From contig NZ_AP022574.1 in assembly GCF_010729305.1 (NCBI RefSeq), positions 2,232,001-2,296,000 of the forward strand: DNA of 64,000 bases. Direction: 5' to 3'. The DNA comes from Mycolicibacterium psychrotolerans (GTDB lineage Bacteria > Actinomycetota > Actinomycetes > Mycobacteriales > Mycobacteriaceae). The notes below the pieces were generated by a model. It ran no database searches. It had not been told where the DNA came from and saw only the letters and a list, made by a program, of their open reading frames with translations. Each line of letters opens with the position of its first letter. Position 1 is the stretch's first letter. Below, one piece after another: positions 16,294 through 25,636 of this stretch. The translations under genes and the position numbers were made by a program.

Positions 16294-17144
16294 CGGTCTC
16301 TCGGCCCCATTCCCAGTTCCCGTGGCTCAAGGCCCGGTTCAAAGGCGTGGCCGGTCCGTGGAACGACATCGGGACCCAGACCAAGTTCTACGGCCGCACG
16401 ATTCGCTCCATCGGCTACGTCTTCACCCACTACAGCGTGGAACTGATCCGGATCATCGCCCAGATGGGCCTTGGCGCAGGGGCGCTCATCGTCATCGGCG
16501 GCACGGTCGCGATCGTCGGATTCCTGACGGTCACCACCGGCGCACTGGTCGCGGTGCAGGGGTACAGCGACTTCTCCGAACTCGGAGTGGAAGCGCTGAC
16601 CGGATTCGTCTCGGCCTACTTCAACGTGCGGCTCATCGCGCCCGCCACCACCGCCATCGCCCTGTCGGCGACCATCGGTGCCGGCGCCACCGCCCAGCTC
16701 GGCGCGATGCGGATCAACGAGGAGATCGACGCCCTCGAGGTGATGGGCATCCGCAGCATCGCGTTCCTGGCGTCCAGCAGGGTGATCGCGGGCTTCCTCG
16801 TCGTGATCCCGCTGTACTGCGTCGGTGTGCTGATGGCGTTCTGGGCGGCGCGCTTCGGCACCACCGTGATCTACGGCCAGTCCACCGGCGTGTACGACCA
16901 CTACTTCAAGACGTTCCTCAACCCCACCGACCTGATGTGGTCGTTCGGGCAGTGCATCGCGCTGTCGGTGATCATCATGCTCGTGCACACCTACTACGGC
17001 TACACCGCGCGCGGCGGGCCGGCCGGCGTCGGTGAGGCCGTCGGACGGGCGGTCCGTTCCTCGCTGATCGTCTCGGCGTTCGTTCTGGTGATGCTCTCCC
17101 TCGCGGTCTACGGCCAGTCCGGCAACTTCAATCTGGCGGGCTGA
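16290..17144 (+). CDS. MlaE-type permease of the Mce importer (YrbE-B)
   Basis: 284 residues. Second MlaE-family permease with the matching core INEEIDALEVMGIRSIAFLASSRVIAGFL and RGGPAGVGEAVGRAVRSSL. About five to six membrane helices. It pairs with the preceding protein to form the heterodimeric permease. Start ATG overlaps the stop of YrbE-A. The mceA start follows its stop after one base, so the permease and substrate-binding subunits are translated in tandem. Confidence 0.9.
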   Translation: MTVSRPHSQFPWLKARFKGVAGPWNDIGTQTKFYGRTIRSIGYVFTHYSVELIRIIAQMGLGAGALIVIGGTVAIVGFLTVTTGALVAVQGYSDFSELGVEALTGFVSAYFNVRLIAPATTAIALSATIGAGATAQLGAMRINEEIDALEVMGIRSIAFLASSRVIAGFLVVIPLYCVGVLMAFWAARFGTTVIYGQSTGVYDHYFKTFLNPTDLMWSFGQCIALSVIIMLVHTYYGYTARGGPAGVGEAVGRAVRSSLIVSAFVLVMLSLAVYGQSGNFNLAG

Positions 17145-17145
17145 C

Positions 17146-18594
17146 ATGGACTCACACGACGAAGGCCTGCACCCGGCGTGGTACACGCTCTTCCTGCTGA
17201 TCCTGCTCGCGATCTCCCTGTGGCTGACGTACTCGCTGTTCTTAGGCACCTTCAAGTCTCATGACACGGTCACGCTGACCTCCGATCGTTCCGGTCTGGT
17301 GATGGAGACGAACTCCAAGGTCAAGATGCGCGGCGTCCAGGTCGGGCGGGTCTCCGCGATCGAGGGCGGCAGCGAGCCGGTGGCGCTCAAGCTGGAGATC
17401 GACAAGGACAAGATCGGCTACATCCCGGGCAATGTCGAGGCCCAGATCCGGGCGACCACCGTGTTCGGCGCCAAGTACGTCGACCTGGTCTATCCCCCTG
17501 ATCCGCAAGGACAGCTGCAGGCCGGCCAGACGATCCGGTCGCGCAACGTCACCGTCGAGGCGAACACGGTGTTCCAGAACGTGGTCGCCCTCATCGGCCG
17601 GGTCGACGTGGCGAAGCTCAACAGCACGTTGTCCGCGCTCGCCGACGGGGTTCGAGGCCTGGGCCCGCAGATCGGCGAGGCCACCACCGCCGCGAATCAG
17701 GTTCTGCTCGAACTCAATCCGCGCAGCGATACGATCGCCGAGGACTGGCGCACGCTGAAGCGGTTCAACGACACCTACAGCGCCGCGGCGGGCGACATCG
17801 TTTCCGTGCTCGACTCGCTGAGCACCACCAGCACGACGATCACCAACCGCGCGACACAGCTGGACACGTTGCTGATGTCCACGATCGGCCTGTCCAACAG
17901 CGGCATCAGCCTGCTGGCCCCGAATCAGGCCAACCTGATCAAGGCCATCAACGTCCTGCGGCCCACCACCGACCTGCTCTACAAGTACAGCCCGGAGTAC
18001 ACCTGCCTACTGACGGGCGCCAAGACGCTGCTCGACACCGGTGGTTACGAGGGGCCGGGCGGCAACGGCCGCACCCTGGTCCTCGACGTCGGGCTGTCCC
18101 TCGGCGACGACCCGTACCACTATCCGCAGAACCTGCCGGTCATCGGGGCCAAGGGCGGGCCGGGCGGCAAGCCCTCGTGCGGCTCGCTGCCCGACGTTGC
18201 CAAGAACTGGCCGGTGCGAAACCTCGTGACCAACACCGGGTTCGGCACCGGCATCGACTGGCGGCCCAACCCCGGCATCGGGTTCCCGGCCTGGGCCAAC
18301 TACCTGCCCACCACCCGTGCCGTGCCCGAACCGCCCAGCATCCGAAACCTGTTCGGCGGACCCGCCATCGGGCCGATCCCGTATCCGGGCGCCCCTGCCT
18401 ACGGTGCGGACCTCTACGCGCCCGACGGTTCGCCGCTGTGGCCGGGACTGCCGCCGGCCCCGCCGCCTGGCGCGCCGAGGGAGCCGGGATCCACACCGGG
18501 CTCCGAACCGTTCATCGTCACGAACCCCGCGCAGATGCAGCCGACCCCGCTGCCCCCCGTTCCGCTTCCGCGCGAAGCTGCCCCGTCGCCATGA
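17146..18594 (+). CDS. Mce-family substrate-binding protein A
   Basis: 482 residues. A membrane segment (about residues 12-32), then the MCE domain (TLTSDRSGLVMETNSKVKMR followed by GVQVGRVSAI, residues 42-115), a long helical shaft region (about 120-260) and a Cys-containing tail (YTCLLTGAK, PSCGSLPD) ending in a Pro-rich low-complexity stretch. Mce proteins A-F form a hexamer whose helical tube spans the periplasm and moves lipids. In the A subunit the tail carries a conserved Cys pair, both visible here. It is the first of six and sets the phase of the operon. Confidence 0.9.
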   Translation: MDSHDEGLHPAWYTLFLLILLAISLWLTYSLFLGTFKSHDTVTLTSDRSGLVMETNSKVKMRGVQVGRVSAIEGGSEPVALKLEIDKDKIGYIPGNVEAQIRATTVFGAKYVDLVYPPDPQGQLQAGQTIRSRNVTVEANTVFQNVVALIGRVDVAKLNSTLSALADGVRGLGPQIGEATTAANQVLLELNPRSDTIAEDWRTLKRFNDTYSAAAGDIVSVLDSLSTTSTTITNRATQLDTLLMSTIGLSNSGISLLAPNQANLIKAINVLRPTTDLLYKYSPEYTCLLTGAKTLLDTGGYEGPGGNGRTLVLDVGLSLGDDPYHYPQNLPVIGAKGGPGGKPSCGSLPDVAKNWPVRNLVTNTGFGTGIDWRPNPGIGFPAWANYLPTTRAVPEPPSIRNLFGGPAIGPIPYPGAPAYGADLYAPDGSPLWPGLPPAPPPGAPREPGSTPGSEPFIVTNPAQMQPTPLPPVPLPREAAPSP

Positions 18595-18641
18595 CCGCCA
18601 TCGAGACATCACGGGAAGGTTTCCTGCCATGCCAGGCTTGA
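18591..18641 (+). other. 16-codon bridging ORF between mceA and mceB
   Basis: ATG 18591 overlaps the mceA stop (ATGA) and the frame ends at TGA 18639-18641, 10 bp past the mceB start (18629). It would carry ribosomes across the only 34-bp gap in an otherwise overlapping set of genes. Confidence 0.4.
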
Positions 18642-19669
18642 CGACCAGGATTCGGCACGACGCGTGGCGTCTTGCCGTGTTCCTGTCCGTGTGCCTGCTC
18701 GGCGTGTTCGGATTGTTCGCGGTCTTCGGCCAGATGCGTTTCGGGGAGAAGACGCTCACCTACCGAGCCGAGTTCGTCAACGTGAGCGGACTCGAGAACG
18801 ACGACTTCGTCCGGATCGCCGGCGTGGAGGTGGGCCGGGTCAAAAAGGTTGCCATTCAGCCCGATACGACGGCGATCGTGGAGTTCACCGCGGACGACTC
18901 GGTGGTGCTCACCGAAGGCAGCAAGGCGGTGATCCGCTACGCTGACCTGATCGGCGGACGATTCCTCGCACTGGAGGAGGGCGCCGGCAGCACCGCGACG
19001 CTGAAGCCGGGCGACACCATCCCCATGGCCCGCACGGCGCCTGCGCTGGACCTCGACGCGCTGATCGGCGGTTTCCGGCCGCTGTTCCGCGCGCTGGATC
19101 CCCAGCAGGTCAATGCGCTGTCAGGGCAATTGATCTCGGCTTTGCAGGGGCAGGGCGGGACGATCAACTCGTTCCTGGCCCAGACCGCGGCGCTGACCAG
19201 CACGCTCGCCGACAGAGATCAGTTGATCGGACAGGTGGTCACCAACCTCAACGTGGTGCTGGGATCGCTGGGGGACCAGAGCGACCAACTAGGCAAGGCG
19301 GTCGACGGTCTGTCCGGACTGGTGGAAACCCTCGCCGAGCGCAGGCAGGACATCAGCAGCGGTCTCGCCTATACCAATGCCGCCGCATCGAGCATCGCGG
19401 ACCTGCTGGCGCAGTCGCGTGAACCCTTCGCCAAGACCGTGAAGGAAACCGACCGCGCGTCAGCCATCGTGGTGGCCGATCACGACTACTTCGACAACCT
19501 GCTGAACACGCTGCCCGACGCGTACCAGGCGCTGGCCCGCCAGGGCATCTACGGTGACTTCTTCAGCTTCTACCTGTGCGACATCGTGCTCAAACTCAAC
19601 GGCAAAGGCGGCCAACCCGTGTATGTCAAGGTGGCCGGCCAGTCGACCGGGAGGTGCGCGCCCAGGTGA
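18629..19669 (+). CDS. Mce-family substrate-binding protein B
   Basis: 346 residues from ATG 18629, preceded by GGGAAGG; the upstream extension of the frame lies inside mceA. A membrane segment (residues 11-34), MCE domain with SGLENDDFVRIAGVEVGRVKKV, helical region, and a short C-terminal part ending SFYLCDIVLKLNGKGGQPVY, the usual end of the B subunit. No long Pro-rich tail, as in other MceB proteins. It acts in the hexameric lipid tunnel. Confidence 0.9.
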   Translation: MPGLTTRIRHDAWRLAVFLSVCLLGVFGLFAVFGQMRFGEKTLTYRAEFVNVSGLENDDFVRIAGVEVGRVKKVAIQPDTTAIVEFTADDSVVLTEGSKAVIRYADLIGGRFLALEEGAGSTATLKPGDTIPMARTAPALDLDALIGGFRPLFRALDPQQVNALSGQLISALQGQGGTINSFLAQTAALTSTLADRDQLIGQVVTNLNVVLGSLGDQSDQLGKAVDGLSGLVETLAERRQDISSGLAYTNAAASSIADLLAQSREPFAKTVKETDRASAIVVADHDYFDNLLNTLPDAYQALARQGIYGDFFSFYLCDIVLKLNGKGGQPVYVKVAGQSTGRCAPR

Positions 19670-21021
19670 GATCCTTCAGTGAACGCAATCAACTGGTCAT
19701 CGGCGTGATCGGGCTGCTGCTGACCGTCGGTGTCGTTGCAGGGTCGTTGAACTACCAAAGGCTGCCGTTCTTCGAGGGCCGCGAGTATTCGGCCTTTTTC
19801 GCCGACGCCGGCGGCCTCACCAACGGTCAGGACGTGCTGGTGTCGGGTTTCAAGGTGGGCGCGGTGAAGTCCATCGACCTGGACCAGTCGCGCGCACGGG
19901 TCACTTTCACCGTCGCCAAGGACATCCGGCTCGGGAACCGGACCGAGGCCGCGATCAAGACCAAGGGGCTCCTGGGCACCAAGATGCTGGAGATCACGTC
20001 GCGCGGTGGCGGCCAGCTGGACGGCCCGATTCCACTGGAGCGCACCACTTCCCCGTACCAGCTGCCCGACGCGTTCGGCGACCTGGCGACAACGATCAGC
20101 GGTCTGAACACCGATCAGTTGTCGGAGTCGCTGCGGGTGCTGTCCGCCACGTTCGCCGACACCCCGCCGCAGCTGCGCGTGGCGATCGAAGGTGTTGCGC
20201 GGTTCTCCCAGACCCTCGACGAACGCGACGCCCAACTGCGCGGCCTGCTCGGTAACGCCAACAAGGCGACGACGGTGCTGGCCGAACGCAGCAACCAGAT
20301 CGTCGGCCTGGTCAACAACAGCAATGCGCTGCTGGCCGAACTGCGGAACCAGAGTGCGGCGCTGGATCAGATCTCCGGCAACATCTCTGCCCTCAGTGAC
20401 CAGCTGCTCGGATTCATCAACGAGAACCGCTCCACGCTCAAACCGGCCCTGGACAAGCTCAACGGCGTGCTGACGATGATCGACAATCGCAAGGAGCGCC
20501 TGCAGAAGTCGCTGCACCTGCTGCAGCAGTACTCCATGTCGCTGGGTGAGTCGGTGTCGTCGGGCCCATTCTTCAAGACCTATGTGGCCAACCTGCTGCC
20601 CGGCCAGTTCGTGCAGCCGTTCGTCGACGCCGCGTTCTCCGACCTCGGTCTCGATCCGAACGTGCTGCTCCCCTCGGAGCGCACCGATCCGCAGGTCGGT
20701 CAGCCGGGCACCCCGGCGCTGCCGGTGCCGTTCCCGCGCACCGGGCAGGGCGGCGAACCCCGGCTGACCATTCCGGATGCCATCACCGGCAATCCCGGCG
20801 ACCAGGGCTGCGGGCCGCCGGGGCTGCCGCTGCCGGGGCCCACCGGGTGCTATCCCTACCGTGAGCCGCCGCCGGCGCCGCCGCCCGGTGGCCCGCCGCC
20901 GGGTCCGCCTGCGGAGGCTCCGCCGAACCTGCAGTCGGTCCCCGGACCCACCCCGCTGCCGCAGGTGGTGCCGGCGCCCGGTGAAGCCCCGCCCGTCTCA
21001 CCCACGGAGGGAGGCCAATGA
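19666..21021 (+). CDS. Mce-family substrate-binding protein C
   Basis: 451 residues from GTG 19666, which overlaps the mceB stop (GTGA) and is preceded by GGGAGG. The membrane segment is at about 12-32, the MCE domain includes GGLTNGQDVLVSGFKVGAVKSI, then the helical part and a Pro/Gly-rich tail (from residue about 345) with two Cys (QGCGPPG, GPTGCYPY). The tail is low-complexity and not a repeat element. It acts with the other five subunits as the shaft of the importer. Confidence 0.9.
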   Translation: MRSFSERNQLVIGVIGLLLTVGVVAGSLNYQRLPFFEGREYSAFFADAGGLTNGQDVLVSGFKVGAVKSIDLDQSRARVTFTVAKDIRLGNRTEAAIKTKGLLGTKMLEITSRGGGQLDGPIPLERTTSPYQLPDAFGDLATTISGLNTDQLSESLRVLSATFADTPPQLRVAIEGVARFSQTLDERDAQLRGLLGNANKATTVLAERSNQIVGLVNNSNALLAELRNQSAALDQISGNISALSDQLLGFINENRSTLKPALDKLNGVLTMIDNRKERLQKSLHLLQQYSMSLGESVSSGPFFKTYVANLLPGQFVQPFVDAAFSDLGLDPNVLLPSERTDPQVGQPGTPALPVPFPRTGQGGEPRLTIPDAITGNPGDQGCGPPGLPLPGPTGCYPYREPPPAPPPGGPPPGPPAEAPPNLQSVPGPTPLPQVVPAPGEAPPVSPTEGGQ

Positions 21022-22373
21022 CGCGGATCCCGCGCTACTTCCTCATCGCCGCGCTGGTGGTGATCCTGGCCGGCGGTGTGGTGGTGTTGCTGCGCAACAG
21101 CCACGAGGTCAACCGCACCCACGTCGTCGCCTACTTCGAGAACACCAACGGCATCTACGCCGGCGACGACGTCCGCATCGTCGGAGTGCCCGTCGGCAGG
21201 ATCGAATCGATCGAGCCGCAGCCCGAATCGGTCAAGGTGAGCTTCTGGTACGACAGCAAGTACAAGGTGCCGGCCGACGTCAAGGCCGCGATCCTGTCAC
21301 CGACAGTGGTGACGGCCCGCAACATTCAGCTCACGCCCGCCTACACCGATGGACCCGTGCTGCGTGACAACGCGGTGATTCCGCGGGAACGCACCGCGGT
21401 TCCGGTCGAATGGGACCAGGTCCGTGAGCAACTGGCGAAGCTGGCCGACAGCCTGCAACCCACCGAGCCGGGCGGCGTGAGCCCGCTGGGCTCGGCGATC
21501 AACACCACCGCGGACAACCTGCGGGGCCAGGGCGCCAACATCCGCGACGCCGTCACCAAACTCTCCCAGGCGATCTCGGCCCTCGGAGATCACAGCACCG
21601 ACCTCTTCTCCACCGTCAAGAATCTGGCCATCCTGGTGTCGGCGCTACAGGACAGCACCGACGTGATGCGTCAGCTCAACCAGAACCTCTCCACCGTCAC
21701 GGGTCTGCTGGCCGACGATCCCGACGAGGTGGCCAACGCCGTCCGTGATCTCAACAACGTGGTCGGGGAGGTCCAGACGTTCGTCGCCGACAACCGCGAG
21801 TCATTGGGCACCACGTCGGACAAGTTGGCCGGGGTCACCCAGGCACTCAACGACAGCCTCGGCGACCTCAAGCAGTTCCTGCACGTCGCACCGAACACGC
21901 TGCAGAACTACGTGAACATCTGGCAGCCCGCCCAGGGCGCGGTCAGCAGCGTCCCGATGATCAACAACTTCTCCGATCCGATCTCGTTCCTGTGCGGCGC
22001 CGTTCAGGCGGCCTCCCGCCTGGGTGCCGAGGAATCGGCCAAGCTGTGCGTCCAGTACCTGGCGCCGATCATCAAGAACCGCCAGTACAACTTCCTGCCG
22101 GTCGCCCAGAACGTCTTCGTCGGCGCCAGCACCCGGCCCAACGAGCTGACCTACAGCGAAGACTGGCTGCGGCCGGATTACGTTCCGCCGCAAGGTGCTT
22201 CAGCACCGGCTCCGGTCTCGGGGCCAGGGCCGGGTCCGGGACCGGCGCCGGCCGAGGCGGCGCCGCTACCGCCGTCCATGGGCCCACTGCTGCCCGCCGA
22301 GGCGGTGCCCACGACGCCCAATCCGGCTGACGGCCTGCAGGGCCTGATGGTGCCCCCGGGAGCGACGCCATGA
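21018..22373 (+). CDS. Mce-family substrate-binding protein D
   Basis: 451 residues. N-terminal membrane segment (YFLIAALVVILAGGVVVLL), then VVAYFENTNGIYAGDDVRIV and GVPVGRIESI of the MCE domain, and SPTVVTARNIQLTPAY, which matches MceD proteins. The helical part is followed by YNFLPVAQNVFVGASTRPNE and a Pro-rich tail. ATG overlaps the mceC stop, and its stop overlaps the mceE start (ATGA). Operon order and length fit subunit D. Confidence 0.9.
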   Translation: MTRIPRYFLIAALVVILAGGVVVLLRNSHEVNRTHVVAYFENTNGIYAGDDVRIVGVPVGRIESIEPQPESVKVSFWYDSKYKVPADVKAAILSPTVVTARNIQLTPAYTDGPVLRDNAVIPRERTAVPVEWDQVREQLAKLADSLQPTEPGGVSPLGSAINTTADNLRGQGANIRDAVTKLSQAISALGDHSTDLFSTVKNLAILVSALQDSTDVMRQLNQNLSTVTGLLADDPDEVANAVRDLNNVVGEVQTFVADNRESLGTTSDKLAGVTQALNDSLGDLKQFLHVAPNTLQNYVNIWQPAQGAVSSVPMINNFSDPISFLCGAVQAASRLGAEESAKLCVQYLAPIIKNRQYNFLPVAQNVFVGASTRPNELTYSEDWLRPDYVPPQGASAPAPVSGPGPGPGPAPAEAAPLPPSMGPLLPAEAVPTTPNPADGLQGLMVPPGATP

Positions 22374-23518
22374 GGCCGGTGCTGCGCGGCGTGACCGTCG
22401 CGGTCGTGTCGGTCGGGCTGCTCTCCGGTTGCTCGAGCTGGCGCGGGCTGAACTCGGTTCCGCTGCCCGGCGTCGAGGGCACCGGACCCGGGGCGTTCAC
22501 CATCGAGGCCCAGATGCCCGACGTCAACGCCATCGAACCGAACTCGCGCGTCCGGGTCGCGGACGTCAACGTCGGCCATGTCCGCAAGATCGAGCGCCAG
22601 GGCTGGCACGCGCTGGTCACGATGGAACTCAACGGCAACGTCCAGCTGCCCGCGAACGCGACGGCCACGCTGGGGCAGACCAGCCTGCTGGGCACCCAGC
22701 ACATCGAGCTCGCGCCGCCCACCGACGTGGCCCCTGCAGGCCGCCTGCACGACGGCTCGTTGATCCCGCTGTCGTCATCGGGGGCGTTCCCCACCACCGA
22801 GCAGGCACTGTCCGCGGTGGCGATGCTGCTCAACGGCGGCGGTATCGGCGACATCCAGGACATCACCGAGGCGTTGAGCGTCGCGTTCGCCGGGCGGGAA
22901 GGCGATCTGCGCAGCCTGATCGAGCAACTCGACCTCGCGATCGGCTACCTCGACGACCAGAAGCAGGACATCATCGCCGCGTCGGAGAGCCTGAACAACC
23001 TGGTCGGGCAGTTCGCCGACCAGAAGCCGGTGGTGGACAAGGCGCTGAAGACCATCCCGGACGCGCTCGCGGTGCTCAAGGATCAGCGCAAGAACCTCGC
23101 CGAGGCGCTGACACAGCTGGGCAGGTTCAGCGCGCTGGCCGCCGACTCGGTCAACCAGACCAAGGAAGCGTTGGTGGCCGAACTCAAAGACCTCGGCCCA
23201 ACGGTGGAGCAACTTGCCAACGCCGGCCCCGCGCTCACCCGAGCGCTGAGCTTCCTGCCCACGTTCCCCTTCCCGAAGGAGACGCTGACCAACTGGATGC
23301 GCGGCGACTACGCCAACCTCACGCTGGTCCTCGATCTGACGCTGAGCCGCATCGATCAGGGCATCTTCACCGGCTCGCGCTGGGAATGCGATCTGACGTG
23401 GCTGGAGCTGCAGTGGGGACGGACCATCGGGCAGTTCCCCAGCCCGTGCAACGCGGGCGGTCCCGGCACGGCCGGCAACCCGCTGGTCGCCCCGTACCGA
23501 TTCGATCAGGGGCGTTGA
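22370..23518 (+). CDS. Mce-family lipoprotein E
   Basis: 382 residues. It begins with a lipoprotein signal peptide, VAVVSVGLLSGC, with the lipid-modified Cys at residue 21, as always for MceE (LprK-like) subunits. The MCE domain (NSRVRVADVNVGHVRKIERQ) follows at about 45-125, then TSLLGTQHIELAPP and long helices. The C-terminus has SRWECDLTWLELQWGRTIGQ, typical for E. It is anchored at the outer face of the inner membrane as part of the hexamer. Confidence 0.9.
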   Translation: MRPVLRGVTVAVVSVGLLSGCSSWRGLNSVPLPGVEGTGPGAFTIEAQMPDVNAIEPNSRVRVADVNVGHVRKIERQGWHALVTMELNGNVQLPANATATLGQTSLLGTQHIELAPPTDVAPAGRLHDGSLIPLSSSGAFPTTEQALSAVAMLLNGGGIGDIQDITEALSVAFAGREGDLRSLIEQLDLAIGYLDDQKQDIIAASESLNNLVGQFADQKPVVDKALKTIPDALAVLKDQRKNLAEALTQLGRFSALAADSVNQTKEALVAELKDLGPTVEQLANAGPALTRALSFLPTFPFPKETLTNWMRGDYANLTLVLDLTLSRIDQGIFTGSRWECDLTWLELQWGRTIGQFPSPCNAGGPGTAGNPLVAPYRFDQGR

Positions 23519-23519
23519 C

Positions 23520-25022
23520 ATGCGGATGACCCGTCGAATCCTCATCCAGATGGCGATCTTCGCCGTCATCGCGACGACCGCGCTGATGATCATGGTGTTC
23601 GCCTACATGCGGCTGCCCGCCTTCTTCGGCATCGGGCAGTACCAGGTCACGATGAAGCTGGCCCAGAGCGGCGGCCTGTACCCGCGGGGCAACGTGACCT
23701 ATCGCGGCGTCGAGGTCGGCGAGGTGAAGAGCGTCTCACTCACCGACAGCGGAGTCTCGGCAGTGTTGTCGCTGAACTCCGACGTCAAGATCCCCGCCGA
23801 CGTCGACGCCGAGGTACACAGCGTCTCCGCGGTGGGCGAGCAGTTCGTCCAGCTCCTGCCCCGCAGCGCCGACGGCCCGACGCTGCGCAACGGCGACGTG
23901 ATCCCCGAGGACCGCACGACGGTGCCGACCGACATCAACACCGTGCTGGACGCCACCAACCGCGGGCTGGAGGCGATCCCGCAGGAGAACCTGCAGACGG
24001 TCGTCGACGAGGCCTACACCGCGGTGGGCGGCCTCGGGCCGGATCTGCGCCGCCTGGTCACCGGCAGCTCCAAGCTGGCCATCGACGCCCGCAAGAACCT
24101 CGACTCCCTGATCACCTTGGTGGACGAGTCGAAGCCGGTGCTGGACAGCCAGATCGACACCGGGGACTCGATCCAGGCGTGGGCGGCGAACCTGGCAAAC
24201 GTCACCGGTCAGCTGCAGCGGCAGGACCCGGCGCTGAACGGCATCCTCGACAAGGGGCCTGGAGCCGCCGAAGAGGTGCGCGCGCTGTTCGACCGGTTGC
24301 AGCCCACCCTGCCGATCGTGCTGGCCAACCTGGTCAGCGTCGGCGAGGTGCTGGTCACCTATCAGCCGAGCCTCGAGCAGCTGCTGGTGCTGCTGCCGCA
24401 GGGCACCGCGGTCACGCAGGCCGTCGGCGTCCACAAGCGCAACACCAAACAGGACTACATGGGCGATGCGCTGAACTTCAACCTGAACCTGGCGATCCCG
24501 TTGCTCCCGGCGCCGATCCCGCTGCCCCCGCAGGCGATTCCGCCGCCGTGCACCACCGGCTTCCTGCCCGCCCAGCAGAGGCGGGTTCCGACCTTCGAGG
24601 ACTATCCCGACCGGCCGCCGGGTGACGTCTACTGCCGGGTGCCCCAGGATGCGCCGTTCAACGTGCGCGGCGCCCGCAACCTGCCCTGTGTGGAAGTTCC
24701 TGGCAAGCGCGCCCCGACGTGGCAGGAATGTGAGAGCAACGAGACCTACGTGCCGCTCAACGACGGCTACAACTGGAAGGGCGACCCGAATGCGACGGCG
24801 TCCGGACAGGCCGTTCCGGACATCCCGCCGAACATCTCACCGACACAGGCGTCTCCGCCGCCGGGACCCGCGACGCCGCCCATAGCGGCCGCCGAATACG
24901 ATCCGGCGAGCGGCACGTACGTTGGACCGGACGGACGTGTCTACACACAGTCCAACCTGGCCAACGGTGCCGCAGAGGAGAAAACATGGCAGACGATGCT
25001 GCTGCCCCCGAAGGGGAACTGA
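23520..25022 (+). CDS. Mce-family substrate-binding protein F
   Basis: 500 residues. Membrane segment (LIQMAIFAVIATTALMIMVF), MCE domain with GNVTYRGVEVGEVKSVSL, then the helical shaft, a Cys-rich C-terminal stretch (PPPCTTGFLP, YCRVPQD, LPCVEVPG, ECESNETYVPL) and the end AAEYDPASGTYVGPDGRVYT, the conserved YDP-GP motif of MceF tails. It is the last of the six subunits. The next gene starts 37 bp inside its 3' end. Confidence 0.9.
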   Translation: MRMTRRILIQMAIFAVIATTALMIMVFAYMRLPAFFGIGQYQVTMKLAQSGGLYPRGNVTYRGVEVGEVKSVSLTDSGVSAVLSLNSDVKIPADVDAEVHSVSAVGEQFVQLLPRSADGPTLRNGDVIPEDRTTVPTDINTVLDATNRGLEAIPQENLQTVVDEAYTAVGGLGPDLRRLVTGSSKLAIDARKNLDSLITLVDESKPVLDSQIDTGDSIQAWAANLANVTGQLQRQDPALNGILDKGPGAAEEVRALFDRLQPTLPIVLANLVSVGEVLVTYQPSLEQLLVLLPQGTAVTQAVGVHKRNTKQDYMGDALNFNLNLAIPLLPAPIPLPPQAIPPPCTTGFLPAQQRRVPTFEDYPDRPPGDVYCRVPQDAPFNVRGARNLPCVEVPGKRAPTWQECESNETYVPLNDGYNWKGDPNATASGQAVPDIPPNISPTQASPPPGPATPPIAAAEYDPASGTYVGPDGRVYTQSNLANGAAEEKTWQTMLLPPKGN

Positions 25023-25636
25023 CGGAGACGACCCCGGAGCCGGACACCACCGTCGAGCCGACCGACGCCGACGAGACCGCCCTCGACACGGACGAGGCCG
25101 AGGAAACGGCCGACGAGTTCGCCGCTGAGGATGCCGCTCCGCCGCGTACGCCGTGGTCCCACGTCAAGATCGCGCTGGTCGCCGGCCTGGTCGGCGTACT
25201 GGCACTGGCGGGGCTGACCGGCTGGCTGGGCTACCGCACGTGGGAGTCGCAGCGCGCCGAGGCGACGCGCGAGCTGTTCCTCCAGGTCGGCCGGCAGGGA
25301 GCGCTGAACCTGACCACGATCGACTGGGAGCATGCCGATACCGACGTGCAGCGAATCCTCGACTCGGCGACGGGCACCTTCTACGACGACTTCCAGAAGC
25401 GGGCCCAGCCGTTCGCCGAGGTGGTCAAACAGGCCAAGTCGAAATCCGAGGGCACCATCGCCGAGGCCGGCCTGGATACCTCGACCGACAACGAGGCGCA
25501 GGTGCTGGTCGCGGTGACGGTGAAGACGACGAATGCCGGCGCCCCCGAACAACAACCGCGGGCCTGGCGGATGAGGATCTCGGTGGAGAAGATCGGCGAC
25601 GAGGCCAAGGTGTCCAACGTGGAGTTCGTGCCATGA
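24986..25636 (+). CDS. Mce-associated membrane protein (Mas), first
   Basis: 216 residues from ATG 24986, preceded by GAGGAG and overlapping the mceF end by 37 bp. An acidic, Thr/Glu/Asp-rich cytoplasmic N-terminus (residues 1-55), one membrane segment (about 60-81) and a periplasmic domain of about 130 residues with ATGTFYDDFQKRAQPFAEVV, the pattern of Mce-associated proteins. Family members stabilise the Mce complex or help to assemble it at the membrane. Same transcript as the mce genes. Confidence 0.8.
   Translation: MADDAAAPEGELTETTPEPDTTVEPTDADETALDTDEAEETADEFAAEDAAPPRTPWSHVKIALVAGLVGVLALAGLTGWLGYRTWESQRAEATRELFLQVGRQGALNLTTIDWEHADTDVQRILDSATGTFYDDFQKRAQPFAEVVKQAKSKSEGTIAEAGLDTSTDNEAQVLVAVTVKTTNAGAPEQQPRAWRMRISVEKIGDEAKVSNVEFVP

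Noticed and set aside
18361..18590. Repeat element in the Pro-rich 3' ends of mceA, mceC and mceD
   Set aside because: Low-complexity CCG-rich coding sequence of normal Mce tails, not a conserved DNA repeat.
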